This document shows positions 35,803-46,924 of a stretch of DNA of 59,204 bases, piece after piece. Positions within the stretch are counted from its first letter, which is position 1. Each line of letters opens with the position of its first letter. A model generated the notes under the pieces. That model ran no database searches. It had not been told where the DNA came from and saw only the letters and a program-made list of their open reading frames with translations. The position numbers were made by a program, and so were the translations under genes. This DNA is from a bacterium (GTDB lineage: Bacteria > Chloroflexota > Dehalococcoidia > Tepidiformales > Tepidiformaceae): contig QEVS01000012.1 in assembly GCA_003577245.1 (NCBI GenBank), positions 1-59,204 of the forward strand. The letters run 5' to 3'.

Positions 35803-36784
35803 GAAGGCGCTCGCAAAGCTCAACGCCCACCCCGACGAGGTCGAGTTCGTCGTGCTCGATGAAGGCCGCAAAGGCTTCCTCGGCCGCGGCGGCCGCGACG
35901 CCCTCATCCGCGCCGAACGCATCAAGTCCCCGGCGCCGCCCGCTGAAGGCCGCGGCGAAGTCGACACCCGCATCCCCCGCAGCACCGGCCGCGGCGGCCA
36001 ACGAGGCTCTCGCCCACCCCGCCCGCCGGGACAGCCCCGGCCCGACTCAGCGCCCCGCGGCGGCCAGCGTCGCGGCGACCGCAGCCCCCGCCGTTCCGGG
36101 AGCGGGCCCCTCGAAGCTGCCTCGCCCAGGCTCACCGAAGCCGACTTCCTCCGCCCGCCCACCTACGAGGAGGAGACCGCGGCTTCTCCTCCGCCGCGGG
36201 CCGAACGCGGCCGTCGCCAGCCTCGCGCCGAACAGCCCCCGCGCCCCCCTCGCGACAGCGAGCCGCGCCGCCGCCGCGATGACCTGCCCGAGATTGCCCC
36301 CGACATCAATGCCGAAGAAGTCGACTACGCCGCCCACGTGGTTGACGATCTCCTCCGTCTTGTCGACATAACTGCAGAGCTCACCATCCGTGAGCCCCTC
36401 TCCGCGGGCGACGGCCTCGGCTCGACCCTGGCCGTGATCGACATCTCCGGCGATGACCTGGGACTTCTCATCGGGAGGCGCGGCGAAACCCTCCTGTCCC
36501 TCCAGTACATCGTCAACCTCATCGTCAGCCGCCGCTTCCCGGGCAAGGGTGGCGTGACCATCGACGTTGAGCACTACCGCCACCGCCGCGAAGAAGAGAT
36601 CGTCTCCCGAGCCCGGCGCATGGCCGACCGGGTCCGCCAGACTGGCAACCCCATCACCCTTGAGCCAATGACTCCATCGGAGCGCCGGCTCGTCCACATG
36701 GCCTTCGCCGACGACCCCGAGCTCATGACCAACAGCATCGGCGAAGGCGATAACCGCAAAGTCGTCATCAGCACGCGCCGTTAG
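35756..36784 (+). CDS. khpB: RNA-binding protein KhpB (Jag), with a long linker
   Basis: KhpB is an RNA-binding protein with Jag-N, KH and R3H domains, commonly encoded next to yidC and linked to cell division and envelope control. The 342-residue protein has Jag-N (VEATGKTVEDALKKALAKL to GRKGFLGRGG), a KH domain with GLLIGRRGETLLSLQYI, and R3H with PMTPSERRLVHMAF. Between them lies an unusually long Arg/Pro/Gly-rich disordered linker (about residues 65-185). ATG 35756 follows CGAGGA within the 3' end of yidC. Confidence 0.93.
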   Translation: MDQVEATGKTVEDALKKALAKLNAHPDEVEFVVLDEGRKGFLGRGGRDALIRAERIKSPAPPAEGRGEVDTRIPRSTGRGGQRGSRPPRPPGQPRPDSAPRGGQRRGDRSPRRSGSGPLEAASPRLTEADFLRPPTYEEETAASPPPRAERGRRQPRAEQPPRPPRDSEPRRRRDDLPEIAPDINAEEVDYAAHVVDDLLRLVDITAELTIREPLSAGDGLGSTLAVIDISGDDLGLLIGRRGETLLSLQYIVNLIVSRRFPGKGGVTIDVEHYRHRREEEIVSRARRMADRVRQTGNPITLEPMTPSERRLVHMAFADDPELMTNSIGEGDNRKVVISTRR

Positions 36785-36812
36785 CGGCGGGAGGAGAGTC
36801 GTCACGCACATC

Positions 36813-37628
36813 GTGGTCGCCGGGAACGTGGTGGAAGACCGGGCGCCGGGCGGGGCGTGGGTCCCCGGGGGGCCTTCGCTCTACTCTGCGCGGGCCGCCG
36901 CCGCCCTTGGCGCCCGCGTCACCCTCATCACCCGCCTTTCCCCCGGCTTCGACCGCACCGCCCTCGAAGGGCTCGACCTCCGCCCTATCCCCGCGACATC
37001 GCTCCCGCGCTACGCGAACACCTACGACGCCGCCGGCAATCGCACGCAGCTCCTCCTCTGCCCCGGCGAGCCCCTCGACGCCCACCTTTCCCTCGATGCC
37101 CCGGCCGATGCGCTCATCGTCGCCCCCGCCTACCACGAGTTCGACGCCCTCCCGGTGGTCCCGGCGCACCTGCTCGCCGTGAGCTACCAGGGCATCCTCC
37201 GGACCGCAGATGGCCAGGGGCGCGTCCTCCATACGCCCGGCCCTGCTTCGGCCACACTCCCATTTAGCGCGCCCGGTTCCTTCGCCTTCTTCAGCGAGGA
37301 GGACACGGCCGACCCCGAAGGGCTCGCCCAGGCGCTGGCGGGGCGCGGCGTCACCGTCTTCCTCACCCGCGGCCCCCAGGGGGCGACCCTCTTCCGCCAT
37401 GGGGAGATAACCTCGTTCCCGGCCGTTCCTGCTTCCGCCAACGACCCGACAGGAGCAGGCGACTGCTTTGCCGCCGCCTTTGTGGTGCGCTTCGTGGAGA
37501 CCCGCAGCGTCGAAAAGGCCACGCTCTTCGCCCTCGCCGCGGCTGCACTCTCTGTGGAAGGCGAAGGCCTCGCCTCCGTCCCGGCGCGCGCCCAGGTCGA
37601 GTCGCGCCTCGCGAGGGTGGCAGCATGA
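36813..37628 (+). CDS. PfkB-family sugar/nucleoside kinase
   Basis: A ribokinase-fold kinase of about 271 residues. The anion-hole motif NDPTGAGDCFAAAF holds the catalytic Asp; PGGPSLYSARAAAALGARVTLITRL is the substrate-binding glycine segment, shown here in pieces (PGGPSLYSARAA, ALGARVTLITRL). Substrate is undecided: the usual small-lid features of ribokinase are reduced. GTG 36813 is the first ordinary start, but it lies 16 nt after the strong GGGAGGAG (36789-36796), and the first beta strand (HIVVAGN) begins upstream in frame, near an ACG at 36804. Its stop overlaps the parA ATG. Confidence 0.85.
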   Translation: MVAGNVVEDRAPGGAWVPGGPSLYSARAAAALGARVTLITRLSPGFDRTALEGLDLRPIPATSLPRYANTYDAAGNRTQLLLCPGEPLDAHLSLDAPADALIVAPAYHEFDALPVVPAHLLAVSYQGILRTADGQGRVLHTPGPASATLPFSAPGSFAFFSEEDTADPEGLAQALAGRGVTVFLTRGPQGATLFRHGEITSFPAVPASANDPTGAGDCFAAAFVVRFVETRSVEKATLFALAAAALSVEGEGLASVPARAQVESRLARVAA

Positions 37629-38395
37629 ACGGCCGCATCGTCTCGTTCGTGAATCAGAAGGGGGGAGTGGGCAAGACAACCACGGCAGTTTCGGTGGCCG
37701 CCGCGCTCGGCCGCCGCGGCCAAAAGGTCCTCCTGATCGACCTTGACCCCCAGGCGAACGCCACCAGCGCCGCCGGCGTCGCCCCGAACGGCCACCGCGG
37801 AACCTACGACGCGCTCCTGGAGGAGGTTTCGGCTGCCGACTGCATCGTGCCGCTCGCCGAAGAGCGCTTCGACATCCTCCCCGCCAGCGCCGCTCTTGCC
37901 GGCGCCGAAGTGGAGCTGGTGCCGGTCATGGCCCGCGAACGCCGGCTTGAGAACGCCATCGGCCACCTGAGGGAGCAGTACGACTGGCTCTTCATCGATT
38001 GCCCGCCCTCGCTCGGCCTGCTCACCATCAACGCCCTCACCGCCAGCGACAGCGTCATCATCCCGGTGCAGTGCGAATACATGGCCCTGGAAGGGCTCTC
38101 ACGGCTCATGGAAACCCTCGACCTCGTGCGCCGGAACCTCAACCCCGGGCTTGGCATCCTGGGCGTGGTGCTCACCATGTTCGACCCGCGCACGCGCCTC
38201 GCCCAGCAGGTGGTGGACGAAGTCCGCACCCACTTCCCGCAGACCTTCATCACCGTAATCCCGCGGGCCGTGCGCCTGAGCGAAGCGCCCAGCCACGGCC
38301 AGTCCATCTTCCGCTACGACCCCGCAGGCCGCGCCGCTGCGGCCTACGATGCCCTGGCAGCCGAATTGCTCGAACGCACAGGAGTGGCCGTATGA
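37625..38395 (+). CDS. parA: Chromosome partitioning ATPase ParA (Soj)
   Basis: A 256-residue ParA ATPase that works with ParB and parS to segregate the origin region. The deviant Walker A is KGGVGKTTT (residues 12-20), followed by LLIDLDPQANATSA, Walker B in WLFIDCPPSLG, and the switch PVQCEYMALEGLSRL. It lacks an N-terminal HTH, so it is the chromosomal Soj type. ATG overlaps the kinase stop, and its own stop overlaps the parB ATG (ATGA both times). Confidence 0.96.
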   Translation: MNGRIVSFVNQKGGVGKTTTAVSVAAALGRRGQKVLLIDLDPQANATSAAGVAPNGHRGTYDALLEEVSAADCIVPLAEERFDILPASAALAGAEVELVPVMARERRLENAIGHLREQYDWLFIDCPPSLGLLTINALTASDSVIIPVQCEYMALEGLSRLMETLDLVRRNLNPGLGILGVVLTMFDPRTRLAQQVVDEVRTHFPQTFITVIPRAVRLSEAPSHGQSIFRYDPAGRAAAAYDALAAELLERTGVAV

Positions 38396-39308
38396 CACAT
38401 CCACGACGAGGACTTGGCCGCGGGCTTGATGCCCTCATCCCCGGCGCAAAGGCTCCCCCTGAACCGGAACCAGCGCCCGAACCGACGCCTGTCACACCCC
38501 TTCCCCGGCGCGGCGGACCCGAGATGCTCGACATCGACCTCCTCGCCCCCAACCCCGAGCAGCCGCGAACGCACTTCGACCCCGAAGCCCTGCGCGAGCT
38601 GGCCGACTCCATCCGCGAGCACGGCATCATCCAGCCGCTCATCGTCTCGCGCGATGAGAACGGCGGCTTCCGGCTGGTCGCAGGCGAGCGACGCCTGCAG
38701 GCCGCCCGCCTCGCTGCCCTCGACACCGTGCCCGTCATCATCCGCGAGGCAGCCGATTCCCAGCTCCTCGAGCTGGCCCTCATCGAGAACATCCAGCGCG
38801 CCGACCTCAACGCCATCGAAGAGGCGAATGCCTACCGCCGGCTCATCGATGAATACGGAATGACGCAGGAGGAGGCCGCTCGCCGCGTGGGCAAGAGCCG
38901 CGTGGCCGTTGCCAACGCCCTCCGCCTGCTCAACCTGGAAGCCGAGATCCGGCGCAGCCTCGTCGCGGGCGAGATCACCGAGGGCCACGCGCGCGCCCTG
39001 CTTGGCCTGCCCGATGGCCGCGAGCGCCTCGCCGCCTGGCGCGAGGTGGTGAAGCGGAAGCTCAGCGTGCGCGACACCGAGGCCTACGTTCGCCGCCAGC
39101 TGGCAGCCGTGCCCGCGACCGCGGCATCGCCCGGCGCCACGACTGCCCGCCGCGACACGGCCTACGCTCACATTGAGGCCCGCCTCAGGCGCGCCCTCAG
39201 CACCAAAGTGGCCGTCGTGCCCCAGAAGAAGGGTGCGCGCATCGTCATCGACTGCTACAGCGCCGAGGAGTTCGATAACGTCGTCCAGTCGCTCCTTGGA
39301 GGAGACCT

Positions 39309-39312
<4 letters not shown>
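38392..39312 (+). CDS. parB: Chromosome partitioning protein ParB (Spo0J, CTPase)
   Basis: ParB is the CTP-dependent clamp that loads at parS. The 306-residue protein opens with RGLGRGLDALIPG, binding ParA. The core has EQPRTHFDPEALRELADSI, the CTP-binding GERRLQAARLA, and ENIQRADLNAIEEANAYRRL. The parS-binding HTH is MTQEEAARRVGKSRVAVANAL, and the C-terminal dimerisation domain ends IDCYSAEEFDNVVQSLLG. Its targets are probably the three parS sites at 33.5-33.6 kb. Confidence 0.96.
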
Positions 39313-41305
<1,993 letters not shown>

Positions 41306-41326
41306 GCCCCTCGGCCGGGTCCCCTT

Positions 41327-42280
41327 TCAGAACCCGTTGCTCCCATCCAGGAAGCGGAGTGCATCGAGGCGGACCCCGTACGATGCAACCTCCCAGTGGA
41401 GGTGCGCTCCCGTCGAAAGCCCGGTGTTGCCAACGGCGCCGATGACATCGCCGCCCTTGACGTCCTGGCCTTCCTGCACCGCGAACTTGCTCAGGTGACC
41501 GTAACCGGTCAACAGCCCCCCGCCGTGGTCGATGATGACCATGTTCCCGTGCAATGCCAGTTCCTTCACCATAACCACCCTGCCGCTGTTGGCGGCAATC
41601 ACGGGCGTGCCTTCCTCGTTGCCGATATCGGTGCCGCCGTGGTGCCCCGATGGCGGACCGCCATTGATGGAGCGCTGCTCTCCCATGCGCGCCGTGATTG
41701 CGCCCGGCGCGGGGACCAGCCACGGGCCGTCCCATAGCTTCTCGCCCGTGTAGGTCGCATAGACTCCCGCCAGGAGCTGGTTCTCGGCCTCCACCACCTT
41801 TGGGTCGAGCAGGTTCGCCGTCTGCTCATCGGTGAAGGCAAGCGAATCCACCGTCCAGTCCGTCGCCACAATGGTCACAGGCTCCGTCAGAGTGCCCTTG
41901 GTGCCGTTCTTGAGGGTGAATTCAACGTGTATTTCGGCCGGCCCGGAAGGGTCGAGCACGCCCACGCCCAGGAACGTGTACAGGCTCTGTGTGCCCTTCG
42001 CGAGCTGCTGCTTGCGCCCGAGGAAGGTGACGGTACCGGAGGAGACCTCCCCCGTCAGCGAAGCCAGGATGGCGCCCGCCTGGTAGACGCTCGTCGCCGA
42101 GAGGAGCAGCTCGGGCGGTGGGATCGGCGTCGGCGAAGGGCCTGCCACGGTAGGCGTGGGGGGCGGGGCATAAGGCGTGATATAGGTGACCACCGGCGCC
42201 GCGCCGGAATCGCCAGCGCAGGCCGCCGCAAACGGCACGGCGATGAGCATCAGCCCGGCAAGGACCACCCGGAGCCGCAT
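41327..42280 (-). CDS. M23 family metallopeptidase lipoprotein
   Basis: A 317-residue lipoprotein endopeptidase acting on peptidoglycan crosslinks. The signal peptide LRVVLAGLMLIAVPFAAAC ends in a lipobox; a Pro/Thr linker follows. About 130 residues of beta-rich domain, typical of the Chloroflexi type, precede the LytM domain. Zinc ligands are in GHHGGTDIGN (H and D) and GAHLHWEV (HxH). ATG 42280 was chosen because the signal peptide begins there; the frame is open to 42505. It is divergent from the helicase gene. Confidence 0.9.
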   Translation of the reverse strand: MRLRVVLAGLMLIAVPFAAACAGDSGAAPVVTYITPYAPPPTPTVAGPSPTPIPPPELLLSATSVYQAGAILASLTGEVSSGTVTFLGRKQQLAKGTQSLYTFLGVGVLDPSGPAEIHVEFTLKNGTKGTLTEPVTIVATDWTVDSLAFTDEQTANLLDPKVVEAENQLLAGVYATYTGEKLWDGPWLVPAPGAITARMGEQRSINGGPPSGHHGGTDIGNEEGTPVIAANSGRVVMVKELALHGNMVIIDHGGGLLTGYGHLSKFAVQEGQDVKGGDVIGAVGNTGLSTGAHLHWEVASYGVRLDALRFLDGSNGF

Positions 42281-42373
42281 GCCTCTTAGGTTCGCCCACG
42301 GCGCGGGTAGCGTCGACATCGCAGTAAGGCGCGGTGGCAAAGCTGAGTGTCGCGGACTCACTGCAAAGCGATG

Positions 42374-42382
42374 TGCTATGCT
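42374..42382 (+). promoter_or_regulatory. Extended -10 promoter of the DEAD-box helicase gene
   Basis: TGC-TATGCT (42374-42382) has the extended -10 form TGnTATnnT. No clear -35 is present. A start near 42389 would leave a leader of about 165 nt before the proposed CTG start, as is usual for cold-induced helicases. Confidence 0.4.
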
Positions 42383-42555
42383 CTTCATGAGTACCACGTG
42401 ATCTATGTTCGTTGGCACGTTGCTGCCCCCTTTCCCCTGTTTCACCCCGGTCACTCGCCTGTCGCACTCGCGACCACCGCGCTTTTCGCCCGCGTTGCCT
42501 CCCATGGCTGGCCGCCGGTGACAGGCGCAGCCATACCCGTTTCGAAAGGAAACCC

Positions 42556-43944
42556 CTGACCCTGCTCTTCTTCAGGCGAAAAACAGCCACACCCGAAGGC
42601 GAAGCCGCTCCTGCCGCGAGCGCCGTCGCCGTCATCCAGCCACCTGCCCATGCGGAACCGCATCGCGAACTGCATGCGGATTCGCATCACGCCTCTGCCA
42701 CCACGGCGCGCAGCCGCCGCCGGCGTGGCGGGCGTCGCCGCAGCGGCGCCTCAACAGAGCCGGCGGCGGGCCACGCCGCAGCCGAAACGCCCCGGGCGGC
42801 GCCGTCCCCCGTGGCGCCGCTCTCCGAAGCTTTCCGGGCACTGGGCGTCGACGAGACGGGCCTGCGCGCCATCGCCGCGCTCGGCTTTGAAACTCCGACT
42901 CCCATCCAGGCCGCCGCGCTCCCCGTCGTTTACGCCGGCGACGACGTGGTCGGGCTGGCCCAGACCGGCACCGGCAAGACCCTGGCATTCGGCCTGCCCC
43001 TGGCGCGCCTGGTCGAGCCCGATTCGGCTGACATCCAGGCGCTCGTGCTCGTGCCCACCCGTGAGCTGGCCAACCAGGTGCGCGAAGTCTTCGAGCACCT
43101 GGGCAAGTTCTATGGCTTCACCACCATCAGCCTCGTCGGTGGACGCTCGCTCAGGGGCGACTTCGTTGCCATCGATCGCGGCGCTCACGTGGTCGTCGGC
43201 ACCCCCGGACGGGTGATCGACCACATCCGCAGGCGCACCATCTCGCTCGATGCCGTGCGCTTCGTCGTGCTCGACGAGGCCGACCAGATGTTCGACATTG
43301 GCTTCGCCCGCGACATCGACTACATCCTGCGCAGCGTTCCCCGGCAGCGCCAGACGACGCTCTTCAGCGCCACCATGCCGAGCGACATCCGCCGGCTGGT
43401 CTACCGCTACATGCGCAACGCCGTGAACATCGCCGTTGCTCCCGAACAGGTGACCGCCGAGGGCGTCGAGCAGCTCTACTGCGAGGTCGCCGAGCGCGAC
43501 AAGTTCCGCGCCCTCATGTACCTGTACGAGCAACGGGACTTCGGCCGCTCGCTCGTCTTCCGGCGCACGAAAATCGGCGTGGACCGGCTCACGGAGCAGC
43601 TCCAGCGCGCGGGTGTGCCGGCGAAAGCCATCCATGGCGACCTCAGCCAGAGAGAGCGCGACCGCGTGATGACATCGTTCCGCGATGGCTCGCTTCAGTT
43701 CCTCATTGCCACGAACGTCGCCGCCCGCGGCCTGGACATCCCCGATATCGAGCACGTGATCAACTACGACGTGCCCCAGAACGTCGAGGAGTACGTCCAC
43801 CGCATCGGGCGCACGGCCCGCGCCGGGAAGACCGGCGCCGCCATCACCTTCGTGGGCGAATGGGAGCTAAAGGAATGGGACATGGTTGTCGCCACCGTGG
43901 GCGCCGGCGCCGTGAAGCAGCTGCCGGTGCCGGCGCGTTACTGA
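42556..43944 (+). CDS. DEAD-box RNA helicase
   Basis: A DEAD-box RNA helicase of about 460 residues. Q motif is FETPTPIQAAAL, motif I AQTGTGKT, motif Ia PTRELANQ, motif II VLDEADQMFD, motif III SAT, and motif VI HRIGRTARAGKTG. An N-terminal Ala/Arg-rich, disordered extension (SRRRRGGRRRSG) precedes the core. In the conserved frame the region has no ATG or GTG before GTG 42811. A CTG at 42556 lies just after GAAAGGA (42544-42550); TTG 42412 is the only other upstream start and has no ribosome site. The start is therefore uncertain; the core is not. Confidence 0.85.
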   Translation: MTLLFFRRKTATPEGEAAPAASAVAVIQPPAHAEPHRELHADSHHASATTARSRRRRGGRRRSGASTEPAAGHAAAETPRAAPSPVAPLSEAFRALGVDETGLRAIAALGFETPTPIQAAALPVVYAGDDVVGLAQTGTGKTLAFGLPLARLVEPDSADIQALVLVPTRELANQVREVFEHLGKFYGFTTISLVGGRSLRGDFVAIDRGAHVVVGTPGRVIDHIRRRTISLDAVRFVVLDEADQMFDIGFARDIDYILRSVPRQRQTTLFSATMPSDIRRLVYRYMRNAVNIAVAPEQVTAEGVEQLYCEVAERDKFRALMYLYEQRDFGRSLVFRRTKIGVDRLTEQLQRAGVPAKAIHGDLSQRERDRVMTSFRDGSLQFLIATNVAARGLDIPDIEHVINYDVPQNVEEYVHRIGRTARAGKTGAAITFVGEWELKEWDMVVATVGAGAVKQLPVPARY

Positions 43945-43968
43945 GCCGCCGGGCCGTGCTCCCGCAAT

Positions 43969-45066
43969 CTACGGGAGTTGCGCCCGCGTGTAGCCCCGTA
44001 CCAGCACATCCGGGCCGATGACTTCGACCCGGGGGCTCTGAAGGCGCCACCCCTCCGCCACGAGCGCAGCGCCTTCACCGCCCACCGCTCCGGGGCCCCG
44101 GCCGCCGATCACGATGGGCGCGATGAACGCCCAGACCTCGTCCACGTGACCGCCGTCGAAGAGCGAGCCCAGGAGCGTCGCGCCACCTTCCGCCCAGATG
44201 GAGAGGATTCCGCGGCGCCCGAGCTCATCCATGAGCAGATTGAGGTCCACTTCCGCATCGCCACATTCGAATACCTCGGCCCCGGCGGCGGTCAGCGCCT
44301 GCTTCCAGGCGGCGCCGGCCGTGGAGGCGGTGGCGATGAGCGTCTTCCCCGGCTCTCGCAGGAGCCGTGCCCCGAGTGGGGTGCGCCCCCGGCCGTCGAC
44401 CACCACCCGCAGCGGCTGACGTTCAGCGGCCACACCCCCCGGCCGCGCGGTGAGCGCGGGGTCGTCGGCGAGGACGGTTCCGCTGCCGGTGAGGATGGCA
44501 TCGACCCACGCCCTTTCGCGGTGTGCGCGGTCGCGCGCGGCTTCTCCCGTAATCCATTTCGAATCGCCGGAACGCGTTGCCGTTCGCCCATCGAGGCTGG
44601 CGGCGAACCGGGCGATGACATAAGGACGTCCGGTCAGGCGGTGCCTCGTGTAGGGGCGAAGGAGGTCGCGGGCGGCCTCCGCGCCATCTCCTGTCTCCAC
44701 CGGGACTCCCGCGGAGCGGAGCAGCGCAAGCCCGCGGCCCCCGACGGCCGGGTCGGGGTCCTCCATCGCCACCACCACGCGGCGGCACCCGGCGGCGATG
44801 ATGGCCTCGGCGCAGGGAGGCGTCCGCTTTCCCGGGAAGGGTACGCAGGGTTCAAGAGTCACGTACAGGTCGCAGCCGCGCGCGTCGGCGACGGCCAGGG
44901 CTACGGCTTCAGCATGCGGCCCGCCGGGCGGAGCGGTCGCGCCTTCCGCGACCACGCGCCCGTCCCGCACGAGCACGGCCCCAACCCACGGGTTCGGGCT
45001 CGTTGCGCCCCTGGCCGAGGCTGCCAGCTCGAGGGCGCGCTGCATGAAGGGAGATGCATCGGGCAC
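43969..45066 (-). CDS. ribD: Bifunctional riboflavin deaminase/reductase RibD
   Basis: RibD performs two consecutive steps of riboflavin synthesis: deamination of the pyrimidine and reduction of its ribose. The 365-residue protein has a cytidine-deaminase-like domain with HAE (residues 51-53) and Cys74/Cys85 (EPCVPFPGKRTPPC) for zinc. The reductase domain has RFAASLDGRTAT, VDAILTGSGTVLADDP and IWAEGGATLLGS. GTG 45066 follows AAGGTGA. No other rib gene or FMN riboswitch is nearby, so ribD is separate from the rest of the pathway. Confidence 0.95.
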   Translation of the reverse strand: MPDASPFMQRALELAASARGATSPNPWVGAVLVRDGRVVAEGATAPPGGPHAEAVALAVADARGCDLYVTLEPCVPFPGKRTPPCAEAIIAAGCRRVVVAMEDPDPAVGGRGLALLRSAGVPVETGDGAEAARDLLRPYTRHRLTGRPYVIARFAASLDGRTATRSGDSKWITGEAARDRAHRERAWVDAILTGSGTVLADDPALTARPGGVAAERQPLRVVVDGRGRTPLGARLLREPGKTLIATASTAGAAWKQALTAAGAEVFECGDAEVDLNLLMDELGRRGILSIWAEGGATLLGSLFDGGHVDEVWAFIAPIVIGGRGPGAVGGEGAALVAEGWRLQSPRVEVIGPDVLVRGYTRAQLP

Positions 45067-45107
45067 GGGGTCACCTTACAGCCTCCCGGTGACGTGCCGC
45101 CAACGGC

Positions 45108-45587
45108 TCAGCCGGGATGTGATGCCAGCCAGAGGTCGCGCATCACCTGCGCGTGGCCGGCGTGCTCACGCAGGTGCGCGACGCTGCGGAAGAGGGCCCC
45201 GGCGCCGGTCATCACGAGCGACGGGTCCTCGGGCCATCCAATGATGGAGTCGAGGGCGGCGGCAGGGGCTTCGGCCAGGAGCGTCTTCACGTCGCCTTCG
45301 AGCCTGTCGAGCTCCTCCAGGGCACGCTCCGTGTTCCAGCCCGTCTCGGCGAAGGAGGCGGCTCGCGGCCCTTCGCGGTAGGCCTGCAGCGAGGAGACCT
45401 GCCCGGCCGCGCAGCCCATGAAGAAGCGGAGTGAGCTGCAAGAGTGGGCGGCCAGCACCGAAAGCGGATTCATGCCCGCAGCCGGCGTCCAGGCCATGGC
45501 CTCATCGGGGAGCCCGCGCAGGGCATCCCGGAACATGGCGATAGACTCCCGTGTCACGGCAAGGGCGGCGCCAAAGGTCCCGTCCAT
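45108..45587 (-). CDS. DinB-family protein
   Basis: A 159-residue DinB superfamily protein. His in LSVLAAHSCSSLRFF and the pair in SVAHLREHAGHAQV give the three-histidine metal site of these four-helix-bundle proteins. The acidic helix ERALEELDRLEGDVKTLLAE lies between. ATG 45587 was chosen: a TACAAT (45600-45595 on the minus strand) lies just 8 bp upstream, so the transcript may begin at the start codon (leaderless). Function unknown. Confidence 0.75.
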   Translation of the reverse strand: MDGTFGAALAVTRESIAMFRDALRGLPDEAMAWTPAAGMNPLSVLAAHSCSSLRFFMGCAAGQVSSLQAYREGPRAASFAETGWNTERALEELDRLEGDVKTLLAEAPAAALDSIIGWPEDPSLVMTGAGALFRSVAHLREHAGHAQVMRDLWLASHPG

Positions 45588-45620
45588 CGGGCGCATTGTA
45601 GCCACTCCCGGCAGGCGCCG

Positions 45621-46004
45621 TTAGCCCTGGTGTACCCCCGATTGCAGGAGCACGCCGTTGTGGATGAGAAAGCTGCGCACGGTGTTGCCCCACTTCGCCT
45701 GCCGGATGCGCGAGCCCTGGATGGTTTCCTGCCAGGCGTTGATGGCGTTGGCGTAGCGTTCGCGGCCCTTGACGCGGATGCGCTTTTCCCCGTTCTTGAT
45801 CATGGTGGTTTCCTTGATCACCTGGTCGGGGTCGCGGTTCATGAGGCGGCAGAACGCCTCCAGGATGGGCAGGCGCTCCGGGTCGTCGGTGGCGGGGTCC
45901 CCGCCCCAGTGGCTCTTGAGCCCTTCCAGCCACGTCTGGACGGCCCTGTAATCGAGCATTGGGCGCAGCTCTACCGGGGCTTCGCTTTCTTCTTCGTTCA
46001 CCAT
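45621..46004 (-). CDS. Hypothetical protein coupled to nitroreductase
   Basis: A 127-residue charged, helical protein with no membrane segment. I do not recognise it securely. The middle PDQVIKETTMIKNGEKRIR and the C-terminal half GRERYANAINAWQETIQGS, RIRQAKWGNTVRSFLIHNGV resemble the N-terminal SAM-like (core-binding) helices of tyrosine recombinases, but no catalytic domain is present. It starts 2 bp after the nitroreductase stop on the same strand, so it is cotranscribed and probably cotranslated with it. Conserved codon use supports a real gene. Confidence 0.6.
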   Translation of the reverse strand: MVNEEESEAPVELRPMLDYRAVQTWLEGLKSHWGGDPATDDPERLPILEAFCRLMNRDPDQVIKETTMIKNGEKRIRVKGRERYANAINAWQETIQGSRIRQAKWGNTVRSFLIHNGVLLQSGVHQG

Positions 46005-46006
46005 GC

Positions 46007-46795
46007 CTACATCGGCAGGCCGTACTTGTCGGCCAGGCGCTTGATTTCGGCGATACGCTCAGGGCTGTGGGGCCTGGCCGGCTCCTGGATCATCTTCGCC
46101 GCCTTGAGCTGCTCCACCACCTTCGGGTCGCGCGGGAAGGGCTTGCCGTATTCGCCCTCGAAGTAGAGCTCCTCAAACGGCGGCCGCGGGCGCTGCCCGC
46201 CGCCATCCCAGTTCTCGGCCGGGTAGCCGACGAGGATGGTCGGCATTGGTATCCACTCGGCAGGCGTCTTGAACACTTCCTTCAGGACTTCGCCGTTGAG
46301 GGTCACCATGCACACGGCGAGCCCCTCGTCGACGCCCGCGAGGAGGGCGTTGGCCACCGCCATGCCCACATCAAAAGTGGAGTAGACCGGGTATGCCGGC
46401 CCTTCCGTCATCGGCTTCAGGATCTGAGGGTAGACGAACTCATCGACGAACTTGTGGCTCCAGCCGTGGGTGGGCGCGAGGGCGCCGACGTCGACCAGCT
46501 CGCGCAGCCGCGAGCCCTGGATCTTGTTCACGATGCTGAGGTCGTTGAACCAGTGGATGTGAACGGGCGCCATCTCCACGTTGAGGGCGGCCACGGGCGT
46601 GAGCAGACGCTTCAGCTGGTCCGGCTTCAGGTCGTCGCGGAAGCTGACAACGGCACGAGCCCACTGCGCGTTGACGGCGCACGACTGGAGGCGCGCGGCC
46701 TCGAGCATCTTCTGGATCTTCTCGCGCTCGACGGGCCTGTCGGGCTCGAAGAAGCGGATGGAGCGGCGGCGGCCGACGACTTCCTTGAATTCCAC
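46007..46795 (-). CDS. Nitroreductase family protein
   Basis: A 262-residue FMN-dependent nitroreductase-fold protein. VVGRRRSIRFFEPDRPV is the FMN-phosphate binding opening, MLEAARLQSCAVNAQWAR and DVGMAVANALLAGVDEGLAVC the central helices, and IPMPTILVGYPAEN the strand before the C terminus. GTG 46795 was chosen because GGAGGT lies 6 nt upstream and the domain starts there, although the frame stays open to 46912. Substrate unknown; related enzymes reduce nitro groups, flavins or act as dehalogenases or F420-type partners. Confidence 0.88.
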   Translation of the reverse strand: MEFKEVVGRRRSIRFFEPDRPVEREKIQKMLEAARLQSCAVNAQWARAVVSFRDDLKPDQLKRLLTPVAALNVEMAPVHIHWFNDLSIVNKIQGSRLRELVDVGALAPTHGWSHKFVDEFVYPQILKPMTEGPAYPVYSTFDVGMAVANALLAGVDEGLAVCMVTLNGEVLKEVFKTPAEWIPMPTILVGYPAENWDGGGQRPRPPFEELYFEGEYGKPFPRDPKVVEQLKAAKMIQEPARPHSPERIAEIKRLADKYGLPM

Positions 46796-46924
46796 GGGTG
46801 GACCTCCGGGTTCCGGTTTGCGGGCATCATCGGCCGAATGCCGCCCGCCGTCAACGAAAAGGGGCGGCGGATGGCCCTGCCTGCGGGGCGCCCGTATCAT
46901 CGCCACTGCCACGGAGGTGAAGCG

